DNA of 64,000 nucleotides from the NCBI RefSeq assembly GCF_004765815.2, contig NZ_SBIS02000012.1, forward strand, positions 155,067-219,066. Direction: 5' to 3'. The notes below the pieces were generated by a model. That model was not told the origin of the DNA. It did no database searches and was given only the letters and a program-made list of their open reading frames with translations. This DNA is from Halorussus salinus. Lineage in GTDB: Archaea; Halobacteriota; Halobacteria; Halobacteriales; Haladaptataceae. Both the position numbers and the translations under genes were made by a program. This document shows, in pieces, positions 35,711 through 45,574 of this stretch; position 1 is the stretch's first letter, and each line of letters starts with the position of its first letter.

Positions 35711-35936
35711 GCGGAATGAATCTCGGAAGATTGAAGTAGTGTGTTAGTTGGAACCGGTAGGAGGTAACGAGATTGGGGAGCAGCGCCGTTGGAACGCTCC
35801 AAGGATACCCAAGAAGGGGAGTGGTGCCACGGCAAACCTGTAAACTGTTCTCGATGCACCCGAGTTGGAGAGAACCTCGAACGTATTCCGCAAATAGAAT
35901 ATATAAGATTAAGTTATAGAGTTTGAATTTCATAAT
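35481..35936. other. intergenic region before the CHAT operon
   Basis: The left half belongs to inverted duplication arm A. The right end is AT-rich, with an AATATATAAG element at about 35896-35905, a fair TATA box for the 35937 gene. No gene is seen. Confidence 0.6.
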
Positions 35937-36611
35937 ATGAAAACAACTCGTAGTAGCTGCCATTTGTTTCGTGGGGGTGGTCAGGAAACCGCGCAAGTAT
36001 TTGCACAGCGTCTTGAAGAGTTGAAGCAAACAGGGTGTAGTATTCTTGTCACCGGAACAGTGGACTCGGAGGGGTTTACCGAACAGTTATCGCTGTCGTT
36101 CGGGAATCAGACATGCAAGCAGGTGTTAGTGTCGCCGTATCAGCTTTCAACTCCCGACCAGATGCTGCCTGCAGACATCTCGCCAGATATGGAGACGGTT
36201 CGCGTGGTAACCGGTGAGCAAGCGCGGAGTACTGCAACAAGAGGACGTGTTGGTAGTGTGGACGACCTCGCAGCGCTACGGGAGGCTGTTCTCGACGCGA
36301 TTACGGAATTGAGTGACGAGTTCGAGTTAGAGGATAACGACCTTCGGGTTGGAGTGCAATCGCTTGACCAGTTTAGTGACTGGGCGGATGGGTGTGGTGT
36401 ACGGCGGTTTGTGCAGGCGGTTTCGAAGTACGTCGGTCTTGTGAATGGGACGTTATATTGTCAGTTCCGGGGTGACAGCGCGCGTGCCAGCGAAGTGCTT
36501 GATCTCGGGCTGTTTGACGCGCGTATCGAGTTGCGGTCACAGCAAGGATGTGTCGAGCAACGGTGGCATCTCTCTGATGAAGATATTACGACAGAGTGGG
36601 TGTCGTTGTAG
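35937..36611 (+). CDS. CHAT-operon partner, RecA/KaiC-fold-like protein
   Basis: A 224-residue protein. The alternation of hydrophobic strands and helices (CSILVTGTVDSEGF..., KQVLVSPYQL, ETVRVVTGEQ, NDLRVGVQSLD) resembles the degenerate RecA/KaiC-like fold of small haloarchaeal proteins that have no P-loop lysine. No catalytic residues are visible. The stop is two bases before the ATG of the CHAT gene, so they are made together. I infer a sensor or regulatory subunit for the protease. The fold assignment is tentative. Confidence 0.6.
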   Translation: MKTTRSSCHLFRGGGQETAQVFAQRLEELKQTGCSILVTGTVDSEGFTEQLSLSFGNQTCKQVLVSPYQLSTPDQMLPADISPDMETVRVVTGEQARSTATRGRVGSVDDLAALREAVLDAITELSDEFELEDNDLRVGVQSLDQFSDWADGCGVRRFVQAVSKYVGLVNGTLYCQFRGDSARASEVLDLGLFDARIELRSQQGCVEQRWHLSDEDITTEWVSL

Positions 36612-36613
36612 GT

Positions 36614-38680
36614 ATGGAGCCGACGGTGACGGCGTTGAGAGAGAGGCCGGGCGTTCGGGTTGTCGATCCGATTGAGAGCGCGCAGTTTGATCTGTGGACG
36701 GCGTCGCCGGTTAGGCCGATGTCAGTTTCACCGGACTTGTTCCGGTTCCCGGTTGGGAACGCAGTCGAGATCTCGGCGAATCGGGTAGTGGTGCCGGAGT
36801 TGACGAGTATCTACCTGCACGGAGAGGATGGGTTAGCGGGGGCGTTTGACCCGTCTGACGGACGGCTTCGAGTTGAGGGGGCGCGGACGCTCGAAATCAA
36901 TAGTGCGCCGACGAAGCTGTATTTGCGAGTTGAGTGTCCGCTGGTAGTTGAACGAGAAGAGTCGCGGGTGATGGTTCGGTTTGACAGGAGGGTCGATGTA
37001 CAGGTTGGGGTACGGTCGTTGCATGACCAGCCAGCGGGGACGATTACGACGCCGGAGAGTCCGGAGGATGTGATGCGGGCGGTGTCGTTGTTGGGGTCGG
37101 CGTTGAAAACGACATCGGCGGAGCGGTCGTTTCCGACGTTGCGTGGGCATCCGCCATTGATTGAGACGGGGGACGTGTTTACGGTGCCGGATGGCATCGA
37201 GCGGCCGGAGACAGGGGTTCGGGTGGAGGTGCCTGCCGAGTATGAGTACGTGTATCCGGCGGTGTCGCTGGCGTATTATCTCGGCGCGGAGGTCGTGCCG
37301 GGCAGTCAACCACGACTGGTGACGGAGGGTGGATTCACGTATGATTTAGAGGGCGATGTAGGGTACGAGCGACGGGTGGGGCGTGTCCTCCGGCAGGTGT
37401 TCGTATTGGATTGTGTGGTACGGACGGAGGGCTACTACCAGATTGCGTTGCATGAACGCCACCGACTGGAGGAGCGGTTGGACGTGGATGCTGGCTGGCT
37501 ATACGAGTTGCCGCTGGCGGCGCGGCTTGAACAGTATCTCGACATGCCGTATGACGCGGTCGCGGATGTGGTTCCGGCGTGGCCGTTAACTGTCGATGTC
37601 GATCCGTCTGTGTCGAGTCTCGACGCAATGCCGTTTCTCGCTGACGAGTTAGCCGTTATACGGACAACTCCTGACCAGTCGAGGTCGGCGACACCGACAC
37701 CAGATATGATTACGGACTTCCAACGCACCGACTCTACCCCTGATTTGGAATCTAAGGGAGTGTCGAGTGAGTTTGTGACGCCGGACCCAGTGTCGTTCGA
37801 CACGGTTGGTCGGGCGTGGATCGGAGATGATGTACCGGTCGGCGTGACCAAACTCACGTCTGAGTCGCTCCACCGTAGTCTCGACGTTGACCCAGACCCC
37901 TCTCCAATCCAGATTCACGTCGTCTGCAACGATCCAGCGATGCAGGCCGAACGCGCGGTCTCGGAGTACTACCAGCTGAACGAACGCCACCAATTCGACA
38001 TCACCGTCCACACCAATGTTGAAACAGAGGAGTTGCGGGCATTGCTCGCCCAAGATGCGGACTTCCTCCACTACATCGGCCACGTCATCGACGACGGTAT
38101 TGTTTGTCCAGACGGCCACCTTGACACCGGGACGCTCTCGAACGTCTCGGTGACAGCATTCCTCTTGAACGCCTGCGACTCCCACGAGCAAGGCCTACAA
38201 CTCGTTGAGGCCGGAAGCCTTGGCGGAATCATCACTCTCTCCGACATCGCCGACACCGTCGCCACACAAGCAGGCACCCAACTCGCCCGCCTCCTCGCCG
38301 CAGGCCACACCCTCCACACCAGCACCACCGTCCTCCAAACCCACCTCCTCTCCGGCACCAACTGGCTCACCATCGGCAACCCCACCCTCTCACTCTGTCA
38401 CTCACAAAGCGGGAATCCACTCTACTTACGCATCACTGACATTGATGATGGGATTTTCAGGACCGAATTCTACGCATTTGTATCGCCAAGCCATGGGCTT
38501 GGCTCTGCTCTCAAACTGCATATTGACTCGGAGACTCGCTATTTAGCGAGTAGCAAACTCGATACGCTGGACCTCTCGGAGATAGAACTTGACGAAATAC
38601 TGGAAAGGAATATTCTAGCGATTGATTACAATGGAGAGCGGTACTGGAGCGATGAAATTTCGGCGTCTGATCTAATCTAG
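36614..38680 (+). CDS. CHAT-domain caspase-like protease
   Basis: A 688-residue protein. I start at the ATG at 36614, two bases after the partner's stop. The C-terminal part (about 430-620) is a CHAT domain. H490 lies in FLHYIGH and C521 in LLNACDSHEQG, the His-Cys dyad of the caspase-like clan, and they are followed by a Gly-Gly-Ile-Ile strand. The N-terminal 400 residues are rich in beta strands and show no TPR repeats, so the sensing part differs from the TPR-CHAT of type III CRISPR systems. CHAT proteases cut partner proteins on activation and often cause cell death or dormancy. Next to CRISPR and STAND genes, a defence role is the best inference. The 5' part of the gene has unusual GTG/GCG-rich codon use. 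Confidence 0.75.
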   Translation: MEPTVTALRERPGVRVVDPIESAQFDLWTASPVRPMSVSPDLFRFPVGNAVEISANRVVVPELTSIYLHGEDGLAGAFDPSDGRLRVEGARTLEINSAPTKLYLRVECPLVVEREESRVMVRFDRRVDVQVGVRSLHDQPAGTITTPESPEDVMRAVSLLGSALKTTSAERSFPTLRGHPPLIETGDVFTVPDGIERPETGVRVEVPAEYEYVYPAVSLAYYLGAEVVPGSQPRLVTEGGFTYDLEGDVGYERRVGRVLRQVFVLDCVVRTEGYYQIALHERHRLEERLDVDAGWLYELPLAARLEQYLDMPYDAVADVVPAWPLTVDVDPSVSSLDAMPFLADELAVIRTTPDQSRSATPTPDMITDFQRTDSTPDLESKGVSSEFVTPDPVSFDTVGRAWIGDDVPVGVTKLTSESLHRSLDVDPDPSPIQIHVVCNDPAMQAERAVSEYYQLNERHQFDITVHTNVETEELRALLAQDADFLHYIGHVIDDGIVCPDGHLDTGTLSNVSVTAFLLNACDSHEQGLQLVEAGSLGGIITLSDIADTVATQAGTQLARLLAAGHTLHTSTTVLQTHLLSGTNWLTIGNPTLSLCHSQSGNPLYLRITDIDDGIFRTEFYAFVSPSHGLGSALKLHIDSETRYLASSKLDTLDLSEIELDEILERNILAIDYNGERYWSDEISASDLI

Positions 38681-38977
38681 GGACCGGGGTGCGAGTCCGC
38701 TAGTGGGATGATGTCGGTGGTCAGTATGAGTTGTCCGCCGAGCAGGCTAGCGGTAAAGACTGCATTAGTTAGCTTTGGGTGGTTCCGTCCGAGGGTAGCT
38801 AGTTTCGATTGCATTGCAAGCGGAGTATACCCGTCTACTGTAATACTATTAATGCAAGTATTATGGATTTTGACAGCAGTTGGTGAACACCTTCACCAAA
38901 TCACCCGAAGCTATTCTACTCGGTACGTCTGAAACGGGTCACGTCGGCGCGATGGACGTTAACAATGTCGGTGTTCT
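38681..38977. other. region between the CHAT gene and the distal CRISPR end
   Basis: No gene is visible. It contains a partial CATTAGTTAG word (38763-38772) without a partner arm. It is the trailer side of the CRISPR array. Confidence 0.5.
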
Positions 38978-40792
38978 CTTTAACCTCATAAAGGTACATC
39001 TGGAACTGAGTCGTGGGACTCCTCGGGAGGGTGGGACGTGTCGCTCCAATCTCATAAGGGTACATTTGGAACTCATCGAAACAGCCGATTTGGTCGTTGC
39101 CGGGGTCGCTTCAACCCCACAAGGGTGCGTCTGGAACATCTTAGCGAATCGCTTCGCCAGCGGAGTGAACTGCGCTTCAACCCCACAAGGGTGCGTCTGG
39201 AACGAAGGCGTTGCCGGAACCGTGGGGGTCGCTGTTCGAACTTCAACCCCACAAGGGTGCGTCTGGAACGAGACGTTCATCTTCCCGGTTTGACGGGAAT
39301 AGACACTTCAACCCCACAAGGGTTCGTCTGGAACGATGATGCCGCGCATCCCGCTGTTCTTGCCGTCCCACACTTCAACCCCACAAGGGTTCGTCTGGAA
39401 CGGTTCGAATCAGCCGAAATCGAGGAGTGGCTGGATGAAACTTCAACCCCACAAGGGTTCGTCTGGAACCCGATGATGCTCCGGTGTTCACCGTCCACGA
39501 CCTCACTTCAACCCCACAAGGGTTCGTCTGGAACAGATTCAACATATCTGGCTTATCGCCCCTCGAAAAGACTTCAACCCCACAAGGGTTCGTCTGGAAC
39601 ACATCGGCGACCGGATGACGACGACCATGCGGTCGGTACTTCAACCCCACAAGGGTTCGTCTGGAACGAGCGTGGCGGCCCTCGTTGTCGGTGAGTTCTT
39701 CGAAACTTCAACCCCACAAGGGTTCGTCTGGAACCGGGGATGCACGCACCACTTAACCGCCACGACTGTCCACTTCAACCCCACAAGGGTTCGTCTGGAA
39801 CACCTCCGGGCCGCGAGCGGATATCACGGACCTCGTCACTTCAACCCCACAAGGGTTCGTCTGGAACGTCGTGGGTTTCGGCGAGTCTGGCGATGACTTC
39901 GCCACTTCAACCCCACAAGGGTTCGTCTGGAACACGCTCGACGCCGACCACACCTGCCCCGGATGCATCTTCAACCCCACAAGGGTTCGTCTGGAACCAC
40001 GGCGGTTGGTCCGGGCGACCTCGACGAGACGGACGGTCTTCAACCCCACAAGGGTTCGTCTGGAACGCCCGAGATACGGCGACTCGACCATTCGAGGACG
40101 CCTCTTCAACCCCACAAGGGTTCGTCTGGAACTCGAGGCAGTCATCATCAACGACGAGGCCCACGATCTTCAACCCCACAAGGGTTCGTCTGGAACGGTG
40201 ACGAGAGTCGGGTTGTCGGGGTCCGTCTCGTCTCTTCAACCCCACAAGGGTTCGTCTGGAACCTAAGATGTGGTCCTCCGGTTCGCCGTCTACTCGGTTC
40301 TTCAACCCCACAAGGGTTCGTCTGGAACTCGATTTCAAGACCTACGACCCCGGTTCCGAGGGAATCTCTTCAACCCCACAAGGGTTCGTCTGGAACCTGA
40401 TGTTCACCTCGCCGTGGAAATCGTAGCGCCGTCTTCAACCCCACAAGGGTTCGTCTGGAACCTGCCGAACATACTTCCACCCGATCACGGTGATCGGCTC
40501 TTCAACCCCACAAGGGTTCGTCTGGAACCAGTAGCGAGTTCGCGGCTCTCGACCGAGTGAGCAGTCTTCAACCCCACAAGGGTTCGTCTGGAACTCCGCG
40601 TGCAGCCGGATAGCCTGGAAGAACTGGTGCTTCTTCAACCCCACAAGGGTTCGTCTGGAACACCGACGACGGCACTCAAATCCCCGCGGATGACCTTCTT
40701 CAACCCCACAAGGGTTCGTCTGGAACCCCGAGGAAGATTTCTTCCGCGAGTTCTTCGAGGTCTCTTCAACCCCACAAGGGTTCGTCTGGAAC
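38978..40792 (-). CRISPR. orphan CRISPR array, 28 repeats and 27 spacers
   Basis: Repeats of 29-30 bases, read on the minus strand from GTTCCAGACG through AACCCTTG to GGGGTTGAAG, spaced every 64-69 bases with unique spacers of about 35-39 bases. The repeat type is that of haloarchaeal subtype I-B. Orientation: the two repeats at the left end (38978-39006, 39044-39072) carry six and seven changes, and the next three carry one T-to-G change on the plus strand (GGGTGCG for GGGTTCG). Repeats from 39306 on are uniform apart from the base before CTTCAACC. That base goes G (2 repeats), A (11) and T (13) from left to right. The old end is therefore on the left, and the leader and transcription start are on the right. 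There are no cas genes in the window; crRNA processing must be supplied from elsewhere. Confidence 0.97.
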
Positions 40793-40969
40793 CATGCCGG
40801 ATTTCCCGGCCTCACAGGCTCTCGTGGCTGAACGCATACAAGTGTTTCCGTCGACCCTCAATTCCCCCTGAACCCCCGGGGGGTCGACGGAGATCGAGAG
40901 GAGTTATTTGGTTCTCGGTGAGGCGACTTCGACTGGAATAGGTAACGCATCGAGCCGAGCAACTGCGGG
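40793..40969 (-). promoter_or_regulatory. CRISPR leader region with strong hairpin
   Basis: This is the DNA on the leader side of the array. A hairpin with arms CCGTCGACCC (40848-40857) and GGGTCGACGG (40881-40890) and a C5/G5 inner stretch lies about 55-100 bases from the first repeat. GAACGCATACAAGTGTTTCC at 40830-40849 loosely resembles the repeat. The hairpin may instead end the transcript of the winged-helix gene at 40970. Confidence 0.45.
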
Positions 40970-41314
40970 CTACGGTTCTGCGACGCCGTAAAAGTCTTCG
41001 ATGGCGGTTTCGGTGTCGTTTTCGAGGGCATCGAGTCGGTCGTGGTGGAGGTCTCGCCATTCTTGGCCGACCCGAGCAAGCTCCGAGTCGGCGAGCTGGT
41101 AGCCGTCGATGCGGCCGAGCGAAACGCGGTCGAGGAGACCGAGTTCGACGAGGAGGTCTTTGTGTTGGTGGACGGTTGACTCGTCGAGGTCGGATGCGGT
41201 GGCGAGTTCGCGGACGTTGAACGCGCGGTTGGGGTTGGCGAGCGCGGTCTCGACAATCTTGAGTCGAGCGGGGTGGCCGTAGATCTTCGTGAGCGGGCCA
41301 GCATCGCCAGTCAT
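40970..41314 (-). CDS. ArsR-type winged-helix regulator
   Basis: A 114-residue protein. LTKIYGHPARLKIVETAL, then a helix-turn-helix (FNVRELATASDLDESTVHQH) and a wing (VSLGRIDGYQLAD) make a standard ArsR/MarR-like winged helix, with a helical tail for dimerisation. It is transcribed toward the CRISPR leader and could in principle affect it. More likely it controls itself or the divergent STAND gene. No metal-binding cysteines are present. Confidence 0.8.
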   Translation of the reverse strand: MTGDAGPLTKIYGHPARLKIVETALANPNRAFNVRELATASDLDESTVHQHKDLLVELGLLDRVSLGRIDGYQLADSELARVGQEWRDLHHDRLDALENDTETAIEDFYGVAEP

Positions 41315-41515
41315 GTCTCTTGCTGGTACCTCTCCACGACTAAACCTTGGGTTCTCCTACTGAGATTTTCCAGCGATGCATTATCGTGTCTCGGCTAGAT
41401 CGTTTATGTCTGTGACCACAGGTTTTAATCTATGGCTCTTTTGTGAAGCACCAGCCAGCAAACGCATACCAATAACACTGAAGTGGTACTACAACTCTAC
41501 AATAGCTAATTAAGA

Positions 41516-44500
41516 ATGTCATTAGAGACGAAACTCACTGAGATGGGCGACCCAGGTCGGTTTGAGAAGCTTTCAACAGAAATTCTTCGTTGGAGTAATA
41601 AGAAATACAGATCAGTCATCCAGACCGGTGTCAATACAGAAGGGAAGCCGATTAGAGACCCAGTGGATGGCTTAGGACAGGCTCCAGATGCTAATCCACC
41701 TCATTTCGTCTTTCTAGAGTTTACGACGACTAAAAAGAGTGGGCTGGAACGAAAATGGCTCGCCAATCCAGATCCAGAAACCGATAAATCGAAAGGCGAC
41801 TTAATCAAAGCTGCTGAGCAAGCAGAGGATATTCGTGAAGATGTCCCTCATGCTGACTTTACAGTAGTTTTAGTCTCAAATCGAGTGTTAGATAGCGACC
41901 TTATGAGAGCCGTCTTTGGCACTGCTAGCTCCTTTGATATCTCTGTTGATGTTTGGGACGTTCACCGGCTCGCAGGGTTCCTACAGACTGATCCTAATGG
42001 TCAATATTTACGGAGTAAGTATTTTGGAATAGATGAGGAACGGCTCTCCGAACCACTTTTGTTGGAATTGTCGAATGACAGCCTTCGGTCCTACGAAGAG
42101 AGCTTTCGTATCCCTGTGGATACGGCAAAAGTTGAGCGTCCAGAGCAGTCTACAATTATAGAAAGCGCCCGAAGCTCTGGAATGGAGAGTTATTTCATTC
42201 CTATAGTTGGTAATTCAGGATTCGGAAAAACCGTCATTTGCCATCAGGTGATGGAACAATGGAGAGCAGACGAAAAGCCAACGCTGAGGCTAGATTCGGA
42301 AGATATTGAAAATGCAAAGACATTAGCACAAGCACTGCAGTCTGGACTCACGCGTCTACAACCAAGTTTGGAGTCTACTGCGGGTCAAAAAGCAATTCAA
42401 CTTGCTCAAGACACTTCCCAGCTTTTAATCGTAGTTGATGACCTCAACCGTGCAGATAATCCTTCCCAACTATTGTCACAACTACAAAATTGGATGGGAG
42501 GCGCACGAGAAGTAGCTTCAGATGGATCAGGAAATGGAGAGTCCGCTGACATAGGTGGGTTACCAGTCACTATTTTATGCCCACTGTGGCCCCGAATATG
42601 GGCCAAACAAAAGCGGAATATAAATCAGAACAAATTCGCTAAAATCATCGAGCTTGGGCCGCTTTCTGCCGAAAAGGCCGGTCATCTCATTCAAGCACAC
42701 GCAGATGCGCATGGGCACGATTTTACCGATGAGAAGGCTCTTAGTCTCGCAGAGAAAGTTGGTCGGGACCCCCATCTAATTGGTTTACTTGGCCAGCTAA
42801 TGCATACAAAGGACACTATTGACGATCTACCGGATACATCGAAAGAAGTACTGGATGAGTATTCCGAGTATGCTTACGAAACAGCAACTGAAGCATCAGA
42901 TGGATCATTAATTGTCCCAGACTATGAAAGAGCAGTTGAAGAGTTATCGCTCGGTGTGATGGAGAATAAGAATTTAGCTCCGACATGGAGAGAGGTATGT
43001 GACCTGTCATGGTCTACTTCACAGACACTGGATGGAATCCGAACGCTATCTAACCAAGAACAAATATTCTCAATTCTGAAACAGCGTTCTGATCGAATTC
43101 TATCTTTTAGACATGATCGGATTCGGGATTTCCTTTTAGCTGAATCTAGTCTGAGCGAGATTGAACGAACCGGTAATATACCTGCCTGTCTGACTGATCC
43201 GTACTATTACTCGATTATAGGGGTGGGAATTGCGTTTTTCCGTCCCTCAGAAGCTATCCTTTCAGAGTTGCGCGAGAAGAATCCGATTGCACTACTTGAA
43301 TCTCTCCGTAGACTCGGCGGAGAGGCCCCAGAGTATGAACAGAAGGTAGGAACAGAGTTTCAACAGTGGCTGGATGAACAGGAGGATGACACGGAGATTC
43401 CTAACAGCATGCTCGGTGAAATAATGGATAACCTCCAGCAAACAGACTCGAAACAAGTTCTAAAAATCGCTGATTTTCTGCCACAATTTCCCCCAGTTCT
43501 ACTAGCACGGTTCCGAAATGGAGACTTAGAAGCTGGAATCCAGTACTGTACTGGAGGAAGAGGGGGACAACCAAGTCTGAACAACCCTCAACGGGATTCT
43601 GTATTCGCCGACGCAATGCAACAAAATGGGAATCGATATACACACAGCCTCTCGGAAGTCTTGTCGTCAGTAGAAGGTGAACACGTCCAAGCAACCCTCC
43701 GTCTCGCCGGATTTTTCGGCCGGAGTGAACTCGGACCCGCCCTCAAGAATTGTTGGGAAAACCATTGTGACGATCCGGAACTCTTACCAGCATTTCTCTG
43801 GGCAACATTCCAGTGTTGCATTCCAGAACACCGCGACCTCGTTGATCAGGTAGTCGGTCAATGGGCATCTCTGCCGAGTGGGAACTCCATCGATGATACA
43901 ACCGTTGAGTTCGGTGCTGGAGATGTATATTCGGAAATACAGCACTCCCTCACTCAAGACATTTCTGCAGATCAAGTGCAATACTTAATTGAGGCAGCAG
44001 ATGAGTTCACGGGGGTAGACAACTATATTACATCGCTGCTAAGTAGGCTGCCAGATCCAGATGCATTAGAATTCGTGGTAAAGAAGCGAGCCGAGAACAT
44101 GCAAGAAACGGATAAGATATCTCCATGGGCTATGAGTCTACTCGACCATTGGAGTCCTAGCCATCTACGTGGGGATTCCCTCCCGCTTGAATTAAAGGGC
44201 CGAATGAAAGAGGTTTGGATGGATGATGAGAAGATCGACGAAATGCGAACGAGTGCGTTTCAGCTCTGGGCTCGAAACGCTGAGGAAAACAATCTTGAGG
44301 AATTGAAACGTGCAAGCGAAAATGACCTATTCGAGTACACAGCCTACTATCACCGGATGCGATTAGGTGATGTAACAGCTGTTACATCCAATTCGATTGA
44401 TTTTGAGAAAAGGGACACCCTTCTCAAACCGCTATCTAATGTTTGGGGTTCTGAAGCCTACAGTCTAGTTGACAGTTTGATTAACGACAATTCTCCGGGA

Positions 44501-45223
44501 GAGTCAGGGAATTTGTTTCACAGTTTGGGAGATATTCTGTTCCGAATACCACCAGACGATGCGGAGCAATTGTTAGATACGCATTGGAAGAAAGTGAAAA
44601 AGCATTCAAAATTCTTCCAAGCAGCACTGTATACTGGAACATCTTTAACGGAAGAGCTTGCGAGGGCCGTATATGAGGATAGTGATGATCCGGAAGGACT
44701 ATTGAATCATATAGGAATGAATTTCGGGTTCAATACGTCGGGGAAATCCCAACTCATTACTGAACAACATCTGAAATCTCTTGAGCCGTATATTTCTGAT
44801 ATTCCTAATATGGATTTGATAGGAATCGTGGAGAAGGCGGATGAACTTGGAATGAAAGATTGGGCCGCAAACCACGTACAGCCTCATTTGCCAAATGACC
44901 AGCGACCGAGGCACTTTCCGACTAACGACGACTTCATAGAGGAACTCAACGAGATTAAAGACAACGACAATAAAGATATCAGGGGTTGGATGACAAGATT
45001 TGATCAACGGTCGATATCAAAGTCTCGTGTCTTTGGGGTTCTAGAAGAATGGCTACAAACTAACCCAACACTGGAAACATACAGAATATCTGTGGAGGTA
45101 GTAAAGAACTGGGGGACCCGTGAGGAACTCAAAATCTTGGACGACATATCGATTGAAGACGAGAGTGCCCAGCGATTCTACAAAGATGCGGAATTCGGAG
45201 TGAAGGTTCGTACACTGAATTGA
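41516..45223 (+). CDS. Avs-like STAND NTPase with N-terminal nuclease-like domain
   Basis: A 1235-residue protein. Residues 1-150 look like a restriction-type (PD-(D/E)XK) fold: D51, E68 in FLEFTTT and a downstream Lys/Arg cluster (KSGLERKWL) as in N-terminal effector domains of STAND defence proteins. The NTPase follows, with Walker A GNSGFGKT at 232-239 and Walker B LIVVDDLNR with D308/D309. The remaining 700 or so residues are helical, with irregular repeats, and would be the ligand sensor. Avs-type proteins recognise a viral protein, oligomerise and then cut DNA. The AT-rich composition, lone position and CRISPR/CHAT neighbourhood fit defence cargo. The nuclease motif is weaker than the NTPase evidence. 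Confidence 0.75.
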   Translation: MSLETKLTEMGDPGRFEKLSTEILRWSNKKYRSVIQTGVNTEGKPIRDPVDGLGQAPDANPPHFVFLEFTTTKKSGLERKWLANPDPETDKSKGDLIKAAEQAEDIREDVPHADFTVVLVSNRVLDSDLMRAVFGTASSFDISVDVWDVHRLAGFLQTDPNGQYLRSKYFGIDEERLSEPLLLELSNDSLRSYEESFRIPVDTAKVERPEQSTIIESARSSGMESYFIPIVGNSGFGKTVICHQVMEQWRADEKPTLRLDSEDIENAKTLAQALQSGLTRLQPSLESTAGQKAIQLAQDTSQLLIVVDDLNRADNPSQLLSQLQNWMGGAREVASDGSGNGESADIGGLPVTILCPLWPRIWAKQKRNINQNKFAKIIELGPLSAEKAGHLIQAHADAHGHDFTDEKALSLAEKVGRDPHLIGLLGQLMHTKDTIDDLPDTSKEVLDEYSEYAYETATEASDGSLIVPDYERAVEELSLGVMENKNLAPTWREVCDLSWSTSQTLDGIRTLSNQEQIFSILKQRSDRILSFRHDRIRDFLLAESSLSEIERTGNIPACLTDPYYYSIIGVGIAFFRPSEAILSELREKNPIALLESLRRLGGEAPEYEQKVGTEFQQWLDEQEDDTEIPNSMLGEIMDNLQQTDSKQVLKIADFLPQFPPVLLARFRNGDLEAGIQYCTGGRGGQPSLNNPQRDSVFADAMQQNGNRYTHSLSEVLSSVEGEHVQATLRLAGFFGRSELGPALKNCWENHCDDPELLPAFLWATFQCCIPEHRDLVDQVVGQWASLPSGNSIDDTTVEFGAGDVYSEIQHSLTQDISADQVQYLIEAADEFTGVDNYITSLLSRLPDPDALEFVVKKRAENMQETDKISPWAMSLLDHWSPSHLRGDSLPLELKGRMKEVWMDDEKIDEMRTSAFQLWARNAEENNLEELKRASENDLFEYTAYYHRMRLGDVTAVTSNSIDFEKRDTLLKPLSNVWGSEAYSLVDSLINDNSPGESGNLFHSLGDILFRIPPDDAEQLLDTHWKKVKKHSKFFQAALYTGTSLTEELARAVYEDSDDPEGLLNHIGMNFGFNTSGKSQLITEQHLKSLEPYISDIPNMDLIGIVEKADELGMKDWAANHVQPHLPNDQRPRHFPTNDDFIEELNEIKDNDNKDIRGWMTRFDQRSISKSRVFGVLEEWLQTNPTLETYRISVEVVKNWGTREELKILDDISIEDESAQRFYKDAEFGVKVRTLN

Positions 45224-45574
45224 TTATATTTGAAACGATGTCACAATCTAACTGCCACTAAGAAGCTACTCTCTCAGGCAATAATATAACACATATTATG
45301 CAAAATTAGACTGTCTTGTCTCAATCCAAGACACCTCTGGATTCTAAGCAAGACAAAATTACAGAGTCAAAACGATTAAAAATACCAAGCGGCTCTATAC
45401 CTGATGTAACGGTTCGCAGGAAGACCAACCGCGATGGGTCCAGCATCGCGGCTGAGTTCGCGGGCCTTGGTTGGCACAGGCTCCGCGAGGAGTCCTGCAC
45501 CGAGTAGCAACAGCGTTCGCCACAGGACCATGCAAGACTCCCGAATCCCACCCCAAGAGCGTATCGCTTTCCAA
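45224..45574. other. intergenic region with truncated first repeat unit
   Basis: No gene is visible. A hairpin CCGCGATG...CATCGCGG (about 45429-45452) and the following CAGGACCATGC word match parts of the tandem units to the right, so this is a shortened earlier copy of that unit. Confidence 0.5.

Noticed and set aside
40848..40890. Hairpin as an insertion-sequence end
   Set aside because: Single copy in the window with no transposase or target duplication; a terminator or leader element is simpler.
39038..40941. Long open frames on both strands across 39.0-40.9 kb
   Set aside because: They translate the CRISPR repeats (Phe-Asn-Pro-Thr-Arg-Val-Arg-Leu-Glu and similar words every 22 residues) and are not genes.
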